Part shown: piece by piece, positions 62,941-64,000 of the stretch
Position numbering within the stretch: the first letter of the stretch is position 1
Layout of the letters: each line of letters begins with the position of its first letter
Source: Ophiobolus disseminans
Taxonomy: Eukaryota > Ascomycota > Dothideomycetes > Pleosporales > Phaeosphaeriaceae
Length of the DNA stretch: 64,000 nt
Assembly (NCBI GenBank): GCA_010093685.1
Contig: MU006229.1
Location: 310,001 to 374,000 of the forward strand
Direction: 5' to 3'
Translations under genes and position numbers: made by a program
The notes under the pieces: generated by a model
The model's database searches: none
Told to the model about the DNA's origin: nothing
The model's input: the letters and a program-made list of their open reading frames with translations, nothing else

Positions 62941-64000
62941 ATGCCAGTGCCGAAATTGGCTAATGGGATAAGGGGGAATCCTGGAGCCAGGATTAGAGCA
63001 TCGAAAGGGAAATCGAGGTTGGGTTGCACAAGATGCAAGGAGCGAAGAGTTAAGGTAAGCCCGTTAACATTGAGTTTGGGTGAAGGATGCTTGCAGCTAT
63101 CCATCCAATCGGGCGCTTGTGTTCGTTTACTTCCAAGGTTGGATTGACTCAAATCACGCCGTTGGAATGATAATAAGAGCTGATGCTATTTAGTGCGACG
63201 AATTGCGTCCCTGCTCCCGGTGTAAAATCGGTTCACATGTGTGTTTCTATCCCATCGTCAGCGCGCCGTGCTGGAATACTCACGTCACCACATTCCGCTC
63301 GTCGAGTGCCGCGGTCGAAAAAGTCGACTGGCAAGATCGCTCTTGCGCCCAAGCCAGGAAACCATCTGCCGTCTTGTCTCACAGTTCGCTATCGATTGGA
63401 TACCAGATGTCACAGGGTGTGGCAGATAACGCTCCGCTTTTTGACACTCACGATGTCTTCCTCTTGGCACATTTCAAGTCCACTACTAGTACTGGTCTTA
63501 TGGGCAGCCAATCTATTTGGGTCGAGGACGTGCTGCAACTCGGCTTGCAAGTAAGTAAACCCCCCCCCCCCCCCAAATGGGGTAAGGAGAAGTCATACCT
63601 ATAAAACCTACCTAACTCCCTATCTCAGCACAATTTCGTCATGCACGCGCTCCTCTGCCTCTCCGCGCGGCATCTCCAGTCGACCCACCGCCATCCCCCG
63701 TTATACAACTACGCACTCCTCGAAGCCCACCACCTGAACCACGCGCTCTCGAGCTTCAACAAGCACTTCCAGAGCAGCATATCCGCAAACCAAGACGCAG
63801 CCCTCGCAGCGTCCTTCTTGCTGTGTTTCCACGCCTGCGCTACGGTGCACATGGACGCACATACGCCTGCTTTCCAGGATAGCTCGCTCGCTTTCCTGCG
63901 TGGCATCCGGTCCATCGTAGGCAGCCACCATCAGGCTGCGCGCAGAGGTGTTTTCAAGACTTTAGTGGCACCGCCGCGATTGACGAGACGGTTCGTTCCT
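62941..64000 (+). CDS. Zn2Cys6 transcription factor, cut by window end
   Basis: Exons 62941-63054, 63194-63550 and 63629 to beyond 64000; 281 residues are visible. The first two exons join to complete the cluster, with Cys at 29, 32, 39, 45, 48 and 55 (GCTRCKERRVK then CDELRPCSRCKIGSHVC), preceded by a basic segment. The rest fits a fungal-specific regulator of the short UPC2/aflR-like layout (DTHDVFLLAHFKSTTS, HNFVMHALLCLSARHLQS, LEAHHLNHALSSFNKHF, FLLCFHACATVHMDAH), as in sterol-uptake-control-type proteins. Intron 1 is 139 nt; intron 2 contains 15 C in a row (63560-63574). It is divergent from the Diels-Alderase-like gene, which it may regulate. Confidence 0.82.

Noticed and set aside
1..64000. 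tRNA, rRNA, CRISPR, transposon or viral sequence
   Set aside because: No convincing tRNA arms, no spaced repeat array, no transposase, reverse transcriptase or capsid-like frame seen; a covariance-model scan would be needed to exclude small RNA genes fully.

Overview
The window is nuclear DNA of a filamentous ascomycete (Pezizomycotina, most like Dothideomycetes). Genes are interrupted by many 44-56 nt introns with GT..GCTGAC/CTAAC..AG signals. The housekeeping genes are typical fungal orthologues, and there are Zn2Cys6 regulators, a DHA2-type MFS pump, fungal FSH1 and DUF3074 proteins and a Diels-Alderase-like protein. I rebuilt exon-intron structures by hand; every multi-exon model given here keeps frame across all joins.

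Left part (1-21.2 kb): a Pro/Ser-rich partial gene, a secreted GH5 glucanase-like enzyme and a Whi5/Nrm1-type G1/S repressor are followed by an accessory zone. Eight copies of one F-box-like family (signature F-L-x-x-W-x-x-L-P-D-E-L-K) lie at 5.3-8.4, 14.4-15.4 and 18.3-21.2 kb. Three are intact, one is a 23-residue stub, and four longer copies carry stops or frameshifts. Two gene pairs sit between them: a divergent Zn2Cys6 regulator plus MFS exporter with a CGG-rich direct repeat in the shared promoter, and a head-to-head carboxymuconolactone-decarboxylase-like plus short-chain dehydrogenase pair.

Middle (21.6-30.7 kb): RNA polymerase III subunit RPC11, a small ankyrin protein, splicing factor SF3b10, a coiled-coil protein, a second Zn2Cys6 regulator and a class III CoA-transferase. 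A 5.3 kb stretch (30.74-36.05 kb) has no convincing protein gene. It holds what looks like the multi-intron leader of an uncharacterised plus-strand transcript, including three tandem homologous intron-like modules, a short uORF, alternative hairpins and a C/T-rich minisatellite.

Right part (36-64 kb): dense conserved genes. These are an Ark1/Prk1-type kinase, the F-box/LRR protein Grr1, SEA4/Mio, rRNA-processing Efg1, an FSH1 serine hydrolase, a DUF3074 protein, sterol O-acyltransferase, AP-1 gamma-adaptin, a secreted GH47 alpha-1,2-mannosidase and ribosomal protein S12. The right edge turns accessory again, with a secreted Diels-Alderase-like protein and a Zn2Cys6 regulator cut by the window end, possibly the border of a secondary-metabolite locus. 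No tRNA, rRNA, CRISPR, transposase or viral gene was recognised.
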